Shown here piece after piece: positions 39,309 through 47,917 of a DNA stretch of 64,000 bases. The stretch comes from Flagellimonas abyssi (GTDB lineage Bacteria > Bacteroidota > Bacteroidia > Flavobacteriales > Flavobacteriaceae). The stretch is from assembly GCF_019457905.1 (NCBI RefSeq), contig NZ_JAHZSV010000008.1, forward strand, positions 155,418 through 219,417. Reading direction: 5' to 3'. A program made the position numbers and the translations under genes. The first letter of the stretch is position 1; the number at the start of each line of letters is the position of its first letter. A model generated the notes under the pieces. It had not been told where the DNA came from. It was given only the letters and a program-made list of their open reading frames with translations, and did not search any database.

Positions 39309-39311
39309 GCC

Positions 39312-39494
39312 ATGTACGAGCATTTTTTTCAATGTCCATATTGTTGGGAAGAAATTTCCTTTTTGTTGGATAGCTCTGTGCCGCAACAGACCTATGTAGA
39401 GGATTGCGAAGTATGTTGCAATCCCATCGAGGCCACTGCAAGGTTCAGTAATCAAGAGCTGGTCTCTTTTGAGGCAAAGGAACTTGGTCAATAA
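39312..39494 (+). CDS. CPXCG-motif small cysteine-rich protein
   Basis: 60 residues with CPYC at 8-11 and CEVCC at 32-36, separated by an acidic loop. This is the small CPXCG family, probably a single zinc site. It begins 3 bases after the TolC stop and so is co-transcribed with the efflux operon. Function unknown; a link to efflux is not implied by the family. Confidence 0.85.
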   Translation: MYEHFFQCPYCWEEISFLLDSSVPQQTYVEDCEVCCNPIEATARFSNQELVSFEAKELGQ

Positions 39495-39495
39495 A

Positions 39496-39523
39496 AAAAG
39501 CCGAAGTCTAAACTCCGGCTTTT
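39496..39523. terminator. Bidirectional terminator between convergent operons
   Basis: AAAGCCG and CGGCTTT stems with an inner AGT/ACT pairing around a short loop. The - strand reading ends in a run of seven T, the + strand reading in TTTT. It closes both the efflux operon (+) and the GH16 locus (-). Confidence 0.75.
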
Positions 39524-39614
39524 GGTTGGTTGGAATAAGTTAATAGTTTTTACTTTTCCAAAATCTTGAAATAACAATGCTCAGCAATCTAACCCCTTTG
39601 CACTGGAATTGTGT

Positions 39615-40760
39615 TTACTGATATATTCTTACATAGTCAATTTCAAAGATGTCTTCGGTGAAATTCGCAGGTACATCACCACCCAAATTTCCACCTATTG
39701 CAATATTCAGCAACAAATAATGTTCGTGGTTAAATGGTTTGTTACTACCATTCTGAAATTCATATACCAAGTTATCGTCCACATAGGTTTTAATACTTTC
39801 GCTGTCCCACTCCATGGAGTATATATGAAACTCTGAATCTGCATTTTCTACGGCTATTTCACCTCCTTCATCGCTGTACACCTCTGTGTTTAAATCTCCC
39901 CAATGATAATGTGAAATGGTACTGTTTTTATCCCATCCGGTTTGTTCCATAATGTCGATTTCCCCGCAAAGAGGCCACCCTACATTGCCGTATTGATCTC
40001 CAAAATAGTTTCCGGTTTCATTCGAGTTTGCACCTAACGTCCAAATGGCCGGCCATGTACCCGCCGTTTTAGGAAGTTTGGCCCGGACCTCTATGCGTCC
40101 GTAAGTAAAAGCGAACTTGGCGTTCAATCTGGCCGAGGTATATTCTTTTGTACTTCCGTTATATGAATACTGCTCTTTGATGGCCTTTATTTTTAAGGTT
40201 CCATCGTTCACATAGGAATTGTCCTCCCTATCGGTATAGTGCTGTAATTCGTCATTGTGCCAGCTACCGTTGTTCGGGGGGATTATCTGATGATGCCACT
40301 TTTGGTCATCCGGTCTGCCTTCGTTTTCAAATTCATCGGAGAAGACCAATTTGGCAAAAGCCTCATCGGACCTGTAAATATCTACGCTGTAACTTTCGTT
40401 TACGAACGCGCCGGACCCGGAGTAGGCCCATACGGTAATATTGTGGGTGTTTGTTCCATCTTGAAGGAAGGTATGTTCAATATTTCCAGATTCGCTGTCA
40501 ATTTGGTCCCCTGTTCCAAAACGGAACGCATACCTGACCGCATTATTGGCGGAAGCGGTTATCTGCACCGTTCCTGAACCATCCCCATTAGGATTGTTGT
40601 CGTTTGACCCAACAACAGAAATGTCCACGCTGAGGTTAGTAGGAATATCGTTGGAGTCTGAATCCCCCGAACTACAAGAAATTGTCAGTAGGAGGGACAG
40701 TATGGAAATATTGAAAATGCTCATTTTTACTATTTGGTGAATGTACAATTTGTTTTTCAT
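39615..40760 (-). CDS. GH16 endo-beta-glucanase (laminarinase-type) lipoprotein
   Basis: 381 residues. Signal peptide with lipobox Cys29 (LLLTISC) and an acidic stretch after it (SSGDSDSND), so probably a surface lipoprotein. The longer start is preferred because it supplies the basic residues of the signal n-region. Residues 40-130 form a PKD-like beta-sandwich, and residues 140-381 a GH16 jelly roll. The catalytic motif EIDIMEQ places nucleophile Glu267, Asp269 and acid/base Glu272. The family retains configuration and cuts beta-1,3 or mixed beta-1,3/1,4 glucans, agar or carrageenan. The E-I-D-I-M-E form with the extra Met is the laminarinase/lichenase type. Last gene of the PUL. Confidence 0.9.
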   Translation of the reverse strand: MKNKLYIHQIVKMSIFNISILSLLLTISCSSGDSDSNDIPTNLSVDISVVGSNDNNPNGDGSGTVQITASANNAVRYAFRFGTGDQIDSESGNIEHTFLQDGTNTHNITVWAYSGSGAFVNESYSVDIYRSDEAFAKLVFSDEFENEGRPDDQKWHHQIIPPNNGSWHNDELQHYTDREDNSYVNDGTLKIKAIKEQYSYNGSTKEYTSARLNAKFAFTYGRIEVRAKLPKTAGTWPAIWTLGANSNETGNYFGDQYGNVGWPLCGEIDIMEQTGWDKNSTISHYHWGDLNTEVYSDEGGEIAVENADSEFHIYSMEWDSESIKTYVDDNLVYEFQNGSNKPFNHEHYLLLNIAIGGNLGGDVPANFTEDIFEIDYVRIYQ

Positions 40761-40781
40761 AGAAAACCTTAGTTGGATTTT

Positions 40782-40806
40782 GCTCCTTTCTTTTTGGGAA
40801 AGGAGC
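40782..40806 (-). other. Stem-loop between the glycan-binding and GH16 genes
   Basis: GCTCCTTTC (40782-40790) pairs with GAAAGGAGC (40798-40806) around a 7-base loop. There is no U-tract after it, so it is not a standard terminator. It could stabilise the upstream mRNA or set differential expression of GH16 against the binding proteins. Confidence 0.4.
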
Positions 40807-40866
40807 TCATCCGTTTGCTTAATTAACTAACTCAAATCAATTTATGATCTGTTTTTCATTATATGA

Positions 40867-43002
40867 TTAGTGGAAATAGATATTGTCTAAGAAAATAGTT
40901 CCATTTCCATCAAATTTCAATTGAATTACATCGGTTAAATCAACTACACCGGAGAACTCTGTCAAAGGAATGTCTACACTTACCCATTCTCCTGCAGTTA
41001 CCTCGAATGCATATGGAGTTTCTACGGGTCCTGTACTTATCAAAGATAAATTAAGGGCTGATGAATCCGGCGTCCAATAATCTACGTGGATCATCGTCAT
41101 ACCAGAAACATCCAGTGAAGATGAGAATTGTGTTCCCTGATAGTTGAGACCTGCATACTTTAAGGTATTGTTCCCATCTATGTCTTCTTGTGTAACCACG
41201 GTTGCCTGCCCCCAATTAGGATTAAATTCGGTATCGGCAACATCGGTATAGGTATCGCTGAATATAGATAATACATCGGCCTGTGCCAAGGTTGGGGTCG
41301 GTGCCCCAGCTACAGGCTCTGTGGGAGGTGGTGAAAAGAAATAAATGTTATCTAAAAAGATGGTTCCATTTCCATCCAATTTCAATTGGATTACGTCTGA
41401 TAAATCAACTGTACCGGAGAACTCTGTCAAAGGAATATCCACACTTACCCACTGACCAGTGGTCACGTTAATTGGATAAGGTATTTCAACAGGACCTGTG
41501 CTAACCAAAGATAGGTTAAGGTCGGAAGAATCAGGCGTCCAATAATCCAAATGAATCGTCGTCATTCCAGAAACATCCAATGCATTTTCGAATTGAGTTC
41601 CCTGATAGTTCAGGCCGTCATATTTCAAAGTGTTGTTGCCAGCTATGTCTTCTTGTGTAACTACCGTAGCTTGTCCCCAATTTGGATTGAAATCTGTACC
41701 GGAAACATCAGTATATGTGTCACTGAATACGGAAATCACAAAATTATCAGGGACTGTAGGTGTTGGGGCTCCCGATAAAGGGGTGTCGGATACTCCAGCT
41801 TCATTATAAAAGAAAACATTGTCCACGAAAACTGTATTTGCTCCTGAGGGTGTACTGATAAATAGCAATTGTGCAATATGCTCCTTAGTTGTAAGTCCAG
41901 TAAAATCAGATAATGGAATATCCAAGGTCACCCATTCTTGTTGTGTGGGTGCTTCAAATACAATTTCATGCTCAACATCATCGCCACCATCGTAGGCTCC
42001 ATCAGCACCAAAATCTACTAATTTTATTCTGAATTCGGTAGCATCACCGGTCCAGATATCGGTTCTAAAATGTGTCATGCCGGTAGCATCGATTGGATTG
42101 GATGTTGCTTCAATTCCAGCAACGTTGAGTTCACTGTACTTTTTAACCGCATTCCCATCAATTTCGATGTCCTCCAATGTTGCGTTGGACCAATCGGTTC
42201 TCCATGTGTCCACGGTAACGTTGGTGTACACATCGCTAAACAATGAAATTACCTCTGTTGGGTCTATGTTTGGGTCGGGTGCGGGAGCGGTAGGTTCACC
42301 AGTTTCAACTGGCTCTTCCACTTCGCCACCTTCGCTCATCACGATGTCATCAAAGTAATGAATGGATTCTGCGTCCTTCTCTCCGTTGAAATTGAAGAAC
42401 AAAACCAATCTGTCATACTTATCGGAATCACTTGGAGAAAAAACAAATGAGAGTTCTTCCCATTCATTGGCTACGGTTGTGGTCGCCTGTACCTCTTTGT
42501 TAATAGTGTTGTCCGTGCTATCCTCAAATTTCAAAAGAACTACTTCGTCCGCAGCTGGCGCATAGACTTTTATTTTGACGGTTTGCATTTCGTTAAAATC
42601 CACTTTACTTGCCAAGTCAAAAAGGAAGCCTGCCCATGGCTCCACACTTGGGGTCTGTGTATATGCTACAACGGTTTCCGAAGTGTTTATTCCGGAAGGG
42701 TCTGGATTTTCTACGTATTCCAAGTTAAAAGAACCATCAATTTCTCCAAAAAACTCTACTTCGGGTCCCCCACACTCAAAATCGATTCCTTCGGACAATT
42801 CAGGAACGATAGTGGAGAACACACAGTCTTCACCAGGTTCGGGCTCTGGTTCCGGTGTTGGTGGTACATAGGCGGAAGGAGGCGGAATATCGTCCTCCGT
42901 TTCGCAAGAAATAATGGTTCCCAATATACCCAAAGCCATTAATAGGGCCATTATGGGCAATTTTGAACGGGATATGTTCTTGTTGTTATTATGCTTTTTC
43001 AT
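40867..43002 (-). CDS. Modular surface glycan-binding lipoprotein of the PUL
   Basis: 711 residues with lipobox Cys33 (IISC) and an acidic, Pro-rich linker (about 36-60). It contains four predicted beta-sandwich modules: one near 70-230, a diverged one near 240-405, and two close tandem copies near 413-556 and 566-711. The last two share VFSDTYTDV/IFSDTYTDV, NPNWGQATVVTQEDI, YWTPDSS, WVSVDIPLTEFSG and GTIFLDNIYF. No catalytic residues are visible. The position after susD and before GH16 is that of a surface glycan-binding protein, which would hold the polysaccharide chain for GH16 and SusCD. Such modular proteins are known in marine laminarin loci. Confidence 0.8.
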   Translation of the reverse strand: MKKHNNNKNISRSKLPIMALLMALGILGTIISCETEDDIPPPSAYVPPTPEPEPEPGEDCVFSTIVPELSEGIDFECGGPEVEFFGEIDGSFNLEYVENPDPSGINTSETVVAYTQTPSVEPWAGFLFDLASKVDFNEMQTVKIKVYAPAADEVVLLKFEDSTDNTINKEVQATTTVANEWEELSFVFSPSDSDKYDRLVLFFNFNGEKDAESIHYFDDIVMSEGGEVEEPVETGEPTAPAPDPNIDPTEVISLFSDVYTNVTVDTWRTDWSNATLEDIEIDGNAVKKYSELNVAGIEATSNPIDATGMTHFRTDIWTGDATEFRIKLVDFGADGAYDGGDDVEHEIVFEAPTQQEWVTLDIPLSDFTGLTTKEHIAQLLFISTPSGANTVFVDNVFFYNEAGVSDTPLSGAPTPTVPDNFVISVFSDTYTDVSGTDFNPNWGQATVVTQEDIAGNNTLKYDGLNYQGTQFENALDVSGMTTIHLDYWTPDSSDLNLSLVSTGPVEIPYPINVTTGQWVSVDIPLTEFSGTVDLSDVIQLKLDGNGTIFLDNIYFFSPPPTEPVAGAPTPTLAQADVLSIFSDTYTDVADTEFNPNWGQATVVTQEDIDGNNTLKYAGLNYQGTQFSSSLDVSGMTMIHVDYWTPDSSALNLSLISTGPVETPYAFEVTAGEWVSVDIPLTEFSGVVDLTDVIQLKFDGNGTIFLDNIYFH
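40868..41765 (-). repeat. Tandem intragenic duplication (two ~430-bp units)
   Basis: Units at about 40868-41305 and 41335-41765 are alike at the DNA level, for example ccggagaactctgtcaaagg occurs in both, and the same order of blocks is kept. They encode the two C-terminal modules of the glycan-binding lipoprotein. Conservation at the DNA level implies a recent duplication or ongoing gene conversion. Confidence 0.75.
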
Positions 43003-43039
43003 CTTTCAATGTTATAAGTTAATTCTAGTTTGTGCCGGT

Positions 43040-44653
43040 TTAGTTATACCCATCGTTTTGTGGATAGTTGGGTCCTAAAAGGTCCATTTGTTGCTGTGGA
43101 ATGGGCCAATTTTGCATGTACTCCCTAAGAATATCTTTTGGATTTCCTTCGGGATAGGATTCGTTCATGTTGTCGTTGTTCATATGGTCCAAAAGGTAAT
43201 CGTACAACAATCCGGTACGTTTTAGGGTAAACCAACGTTGACCTTCAAAAGCAAGTTCGCGGGCCCTTTCTTCCAATATGGTTTCCAGGTCAATGCTGTT
43301 CACTGGGGCGGTATTTGCCCTAGTTCGTATGGCATTAAGATATTCCAAAGCCTTGGCTGAATTGTTCAGCATCATATGGGCCTCGGCACCGATTAAATAG
43401 GTCTCTGCCAAACGATAGATCATAATGTTCTTAAAGTGATTTCTATCGGTGGGTTCTACGGTCTCATCAAGGAACTTGATAATCCCAGGGTTTTGCCTTC
43501 TGTAGTAAAGCATAAACTCGTTTTGATCATCTTCGCTGTTTTCGTATAGGTCCAATGGGTCGCCTATTTCGCTTCCAGCTGGCACTGCGGTCTCATCGTT
43601 GTAGAGATATTCGAAAATATAGTAGGTGCCATTTTTTCTGGTATCGTTGGGATCTTCGTTGAGCAGGTCGATGGTGTATTGGTTCAAGGAAATAAATCCA
43701 GCTCCGGCGCCACCATTTTCCACGGACTGAATCAAACCTGGGGCATCTGCATAGGAAGATACCATGTTCCAGTTCATGATATGGGGATTTCCGCCACCGA
43801 TAGTTTGTCTTTCAAAGTTGATGGCGAACAGTGTCTCGGAATGATTGAGTTCTTCGGCAAAAACTTCCGCCGTGGTCTCGGTCAAACTATGACTGCCACT
43901 TGTGATGATGGCATCAGTCTGAGCGGCCGCTTCGGTCCAGTCGTTTTCCCACATGGCCACTTTGGCTCTCAGGTGTCTTGCGGCACCTTGTGCCCAACGT
44001 CCAAATTGAGGGGTAGCGTAATCCAAGTTTGCTATGGCGAAGTCCAAATCGGAACGCAAAAGTGCAAAGATTTCTTCTTCGGAAGATTTGTCCTGTGGTA
44101 CATCAAATGCATTCTCGGGCGTAGTGGGCTCCGTAGTGATAAAGATGTTGTTGAACAGACGGTACAAAGTGAAGTAGGCATGGGCGCGCATACATTTGGC
44201 CTCTGCAAGAATCTGATTTCTTCTACTTTCCTCGATATCCTCTAAATTTTCCGCGCCTTGAATCACGGCATTGGCCCGGTCAACTATTTTATAGTAGTTC
44301 ACCCAATAGGCATTAATGCCCGAGGTGGTACCGTAATCACCCAAACTGGCTCCCCACAGCAAACGGCTATAAAGGGAAACCTCTCCGGTGATGCCTACGC
44401 CCAAATCGCTTTTAGCTTGCGGAATTAGGGGATAGGTCCCATTCAAGCTTAAATCTTGGTAAAGGTTCCTGTTAAGTGTGTACAGGCCTACAACGGCATT
44501 TTCCAAGCCCTCTGGTGTGGAGTATAGGAAGTCGACCGAGGTATCGGACAACAGTTCGTCCTCCAATTCTTTTTCGCATGATGCGAATGTGGCAACGGCA
44601 AGCAGTATTGCCAATGCCCTTTTTGATGCTATGTATTGAAATATATTTTTCAT
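43040..44653 (-). CDS. SusD/RagB-family glycan-binding lipoprotein
   Basis: 537 residues with lipobox Cys26 (TFASC). The outer-membrane lid of a SusC transporter, binding oligosaccharides at the cell surface. The helical SusD N-terminal region shows NAVVGLYTLNRNLY near residue 55 and EAKCMRAHAYFTLYRLF near 150. The C-terminal part has RLAETYLIGAEAHMML and the closing NAIRTRA plus ERARELAFEGQRWFTLKR motifs typical of RagB/SusD. It lies 10 bases after susC and 37 before the glycan-binding gene. Confidence 0.93.
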   Translation of the reverse strand: MKNIFQYIASKRALAILLAVATFASCEKELEDELLSDTSVDFLYSTPEGLENAVVGLYTLNRNLYQDLSLNGTYPLIPQAKSDLGVGITGEVSLYSRLLWGASLGDYGTTSGINAYWVNYYKIVDRANAVIQGAENLEDIEESRRNQILAEAKCMRAHAYFTLYRLFNNIFITTEPTTPENAFDVPQDKSSEEEIFALLRSDLDFAIANLDYATPQFGRWAQGAARHLRAKVAMWENDWTEAAAQTDAIITSGSHSLTETTAEVFAEELNHSETLFAINFERQTIGGGNPHIMNWNMVSSYADAPGLIQSVENGGAGAGFISLNQYTIDLLNEDPNDTRKNGTYYIFEYLYNDETAVPAGSEIGDPLDLYENSEDDQNEFMLYYRRQNPGIIKFLDETVEPTDRNHFKNIMIYRLAETYLIGAEAHMMLNNSAKALEYLNAIRTRANTAPVNSIDLETILEERARELAFEGQRWFTLKRTGLLYDYLLDHMNNDNMNESYPEGNPKDILREYMQNWPIPQQQMDLLGPNYPQNDGYN

Positions 44654-44663
44654 GACAGTTTTT

Positions 44664-47642
44664 TTAGAATCCTAATTTTACACCTAGGGTTATGTTTCTG
44701 GTCTCGGGGAAAGCAGAGCCATTTTGATCATTGTTTAAAGGCGTCTGTTCCGGGCTGTACGACTTAAAATCGGTAAAGGTGAACAGGTTGGTTCCGGTTA
44801 AGTATACTTTGGCACTTTGTAATCCAATTTTGGAGAACGTATCCCTGGGAATGTTGTAGCCCAATGTAAGCGTACGTAATCTCACGTAGGATGCATCCCT
44901 TACAGCAAAAGGGAACAGGTGCAAGTGCGTATCCGGTTTTGGCCTTGGGTATTCGGTGGATGGAAATTCCGGTGTGTAATATTTAGTCCTGATACCGTTT
45001 ATGGCACCCTTCCAAAGCTCTCCGTTGGCAAGAACAGGATTTAACCTTGTTGCGTTTTGCACAATGTAGATATCGGCAAACAGATCAAAGTTCTTGTAGG
45101 TAATGGTGTTGGTAATGGAGCCGTACCAATCCGGGTCCGTGTTTGTGAACACGTTATCGCGATTGTCTATTTGTCCATTGCCGTCCTGATCCACCACACG
45201 AACATCACCTGGCTGGGCCAATGGGTTTCCAGAACCGGCAATATCATCGCCTTCTTGATAAATGCCATCATATTTTGGCAACCAGATATTGTTGATGGAC
45301 TGTCCAACGGACAAACGTCTTCCTGAATTTGCATCGGTGATATCGATAGGGTTTCCTTCGTCATCAAGTTCTCCTGTAAGAGATATAACTTCGTTTCTGT
45401 TTCTGGAGAAAACAAGTCCCAAAGACCAACTAAAATCTTCTTTTCGGATAATGTTAGAGGTCAAAGACGCTTCGATACCTTGGTTTTGAATCTCACCTGA
45501 ATTGAATCGAATCACATTAAAACCTGTGGTTCCAGCAATAGCCCTGTCCAATAACAAGTCGGTAGTATTGGCTTTGTAATATTCAAAAGTTCCTTGGAAA
45601 AGGTTATTGAACAACCTAAAGTCGACACCAGCGTTCAACGTGGTCGTGGTCTCCCATTTAAGGTCAGGGTTGGGCAATCGGGATGATGCGGTGGCACCTG
45701 CCACGGTTTCATCACCAAACACATAAGGTAGATCGTCGGCAACCCCTAAAGATTCCAAGGGGTTGATACCTTGATTACCTGTGGCACCATAACTTACCCT
45801 AAACTTCATTTCGTTAATGGCATCGATATCTTGCATAAAGGGTTCCATATGCATTTTCCATGCTGCGGATACGGCAGGGAAGAAGCCCCATTTGTTATTC
45901 TCGGCAAATACCGAGGCACCATCCGCACGTGCGGTCGCTTCCAGAAGGTATCTGTCCAAATAACCATATCTAACCCTTCCCAAGAAAGAAAGTAGCCTAC
46001 GTTGTGAAACATCTCTTACGTTGTTCAGCAATTCGGTAGCGTTGCCATTAAATCCGAGGGCATCGTTGGTGAATCCGGATTTATCCAATTGCGTATACTC
46101 GGTACGGCGTTCATCGAAGGCCTGTACGGCTGTCAAATCAAGACTATGCTTGTCATTGATTTGAGGGGTATAGTTTAGGATGTTTTCCACAAGCACCTGT
46201 TTGAACAAGGTGTTGGACAACACTCCCAATCCATCGATGCCTTCGTCACCCGCGGAGTGCAGTGATGAACGGTAAACGCCTTGGTTGGTGTTCCGGTTCC
46301 TTAAGAAAGTTTTCAATGTATAGCTTAGGTTGGGTGCTATGTCATAGATAAGGCTCAAGTTGACATCCGTAAGGTTGATTTTGGTCTCATCTACAGATTC
46401 TCTCTGGTCCCACAAGGGGTTTACAGATGTGTTCGATGGGCCCAGATAGAACTTCTGTAGCTCACCATCCGCAGTATAGGGCTGCGCAAGTGGTGTTATT
46501 GTGGTAAAATTTATTCCTCCTGTTTCACGGTCTTGCTTTGCGTTCTGATAGTTGATGATTCCTAGGAAAGTCAATTTATCAGATATTTTTTGTTCTAAGT
46601 TTAGTTTGAATGTGCCTCTGTCAAAACCTGAATTTGGAATAATACCTTCTTGTGAAAAATAGTTGACGCTGGAAAAAACCTTGGTCTTTTCGCTACCTGC
46701 GGAGAAGCTTAGAGCATGGCTCTGGATAACAGCGTCCCTAAGTACCAAATCTTCCCAATCTACAAAGTTTTGGTTCTCAATGGCCTCTAGTTCAAAAGGT
46801 GTAAATATGTTCTCATCACTCAAATAATCGCCAGTGAACCTATTTCTATTGGCCTCTCTTCTTAGGTCTATAAATTGTGAACCAGTGTATTGGTTAAAGT
46901 TTTTGGTCAATGTTTGAACGGTGGTATAACCGTGATAGTTTACAGTAGCTTTCCCTACTTTACCTCTTTTGGTCGTTACCAAGATAACCCCGTTGGATGC
47001 CCTTGAACCATAAATGGCGGTTGAGGAGGCATCTTTTAGAATCTCAATGTTGGCAATATCGTCGGGTGCCACATCATTAAGGTTGTCAAAGGGAAGTCCA
47101 TCCACAATAATCAAAGGGGAATTTCCTCCGGGTGCAACAGATACGTTACCCCTAATTACGATATTGGAATTACCTCCAGGTCGTGCATCCCCGAGGTTTA
47201 CCTGAACACCAGCGGCTCTACCCCGAAGCATTTCCGATACGTTGGTAGTGGGTACGTTGGTGGCTTCTTCCACTTCAACGCTGGTCACGGACCCGATAAC
47301 GTTACTTTTCTTTTGGGTACCGTACCCTACAACAACCACTTCGTCCAAGGCTTGTGTGTCCTCGATCAATGTAATGTTGATTTCAGTTTGTGTGCCAACG
47401 GGCACTTCTTGGGATACAAACCCAATGTAGCTGAACACTAGGGTGTCATCATTGGAAACATCGTCAATGGTGAATTCACCATCGAAATCGGTAACAACCC
47501 CATTGGTCGTTCCTTTTACAAGTACGTTTACACCGGGCATGGGTCCCATGTTGTCGGATACTGTACCTGTTACAGTTTTAGTTTGTGAATATCCATAGGC
47601 AGTGCATAAAAGCACAATCCATGTTAAGATTCCATATCTCAT
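44664..47642 (-). CDS. SusC/RagA-family TonB-dependent transporter
   Basis: Outer-membrane 22-strand barrel that imports glycan oligomers with TonB energy. 992 residues. Signal peptide, then a carboxypeptidase-regulatory-like domain (TVSDNMGPMPGVNVLVKGT, about residues 25-100), a TonB-box-like stretch (LDEVVVVGYGTQKK, about 105-118), a plug domain with NIVIRGNVSV, SPLIIVDGLP and ASNGVILVTTKRG, and the barrel ending in an aromatic C-terminus (LGVKLGF). Length and order are standard. First gene of the PUL operon; a candidate operator lies upstream. Confidence 0.95.
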   Translation of the reverse strand: MRYGILTWIVLLCTAYGYSQTKTVTGTVSDNMGPMPGVNVLVKGTTNGVVTDFDGEFTIDDVSNDDTLVFSYIGFVSQEVPVGTQTEINITLIEDTQALDEVVVVGYGTQKKSNVIGSVTSVEVEEATNVPTTNVSEMLRGRAAGVQVNLGDARPGGNSNIVIRGNVSVAPGGNSPLIIVDGLPFDNLNDVAPDDIANIEILKDASSTAIYGSRASNGVILVTTKRGKVGKATVNYHGYTTVQTLTKNFNQYTGSQFIDLRREANRNRFTGDYLSDENIFTPFELEAIENQNFVDWEDLVLRDAVIQSHALSFSAGSEKTKVFSSVNYFSQEGIIPNSGFDRGTFKLNLEQKISDKLTFLGIINYQNAKQDRETGGINFTTITPLAQPYTADGELQKFYLGPSNTSVNPLWDQRESVDETKINLTDVNLSLIYDIAPNLSYTLKTFLRNRNTNQGVYRSSLHSAGDEGIDGLGVLSNTLFKQVLVENILNYTPQINDKHSLDLTAVQAFDERRTEYTQLDKSGFTNDALGFNGNATELLNNVRDVSQRRLLSFLGRVRYGYLDRYLLEATARADGASVFAENNKWGFFPAVSAAWKMHMEPFMQDIDAINEMKFRVSYGATGNQGINPLESLGVADDLPYVFGDETVAGATASSRLPNPDLKWETTTTLNAGVDFRLFNNLFQGTFEYYKANTTDLLLDRAIAGTTGFNVIRFNSGEIQNQGIEASLTSNIIRKEDFSWSLGLVFSRNRNEVISLTGELDDEGNPIDITDANSGRRLSVGQSINNIWLPKYDGIYQEGDDIAGSGNPLAQPGDVRVVDQDGNGQIDNRDNVFTNTDPDWYGSITNTITYKNFDLFADIYIVQNATRLNPVLANGELWKGAINGIRTKYYTPEFPSTEYPRPKPDTHLHLFPFAVRDASYVRLRTLTLGYNIPRDTFSKIGLQSAKVYLTGTNLFTFTDFKSYSPEQTPLNNDQNGSAFPETRNITLGVKLGF

Positions 47643-47818
47643 TTTCGAGTAAATTTAGTTTGGACATAAAAGTAGGTGGCTTAACGTCTTCTTAACAAAG
47701 GAGCTACCTCTATAAAAAACCTACATCGGTAATTTTATTGGGTTAAAATTGATGTTTTGCTATTTAAAGTCCCTGAAATATGATGATTTGAAAAAAATAG
47801 ACGTATGATTATGCTATC

Positions 47819-47850
47819 TGACAAATCGCTGAATTTGAGGTGATTTGTCA
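47819..47850. promoter_or_regulatory. Perfect 9-bp inverted repeat upstream of susC
   Basis: TGACAAATC (47819-47827) and GATTTGTCA (47842-47850) with a 14-base spacer, between the regulator gene end and the susC start. No U-tract follows on either strand, so it looks more like a dimer binding site than a terminator. It lies about 175 bases upstream of the susC ATG. Confidence 0.45.
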
Positions 47851-47917
47851 AAATGTAGAGTTGTTGTAGGGGTAATTTTAAGAAATGTAGTGTAGTGATG
47901 TGGGAAAGTAGAGTCGC

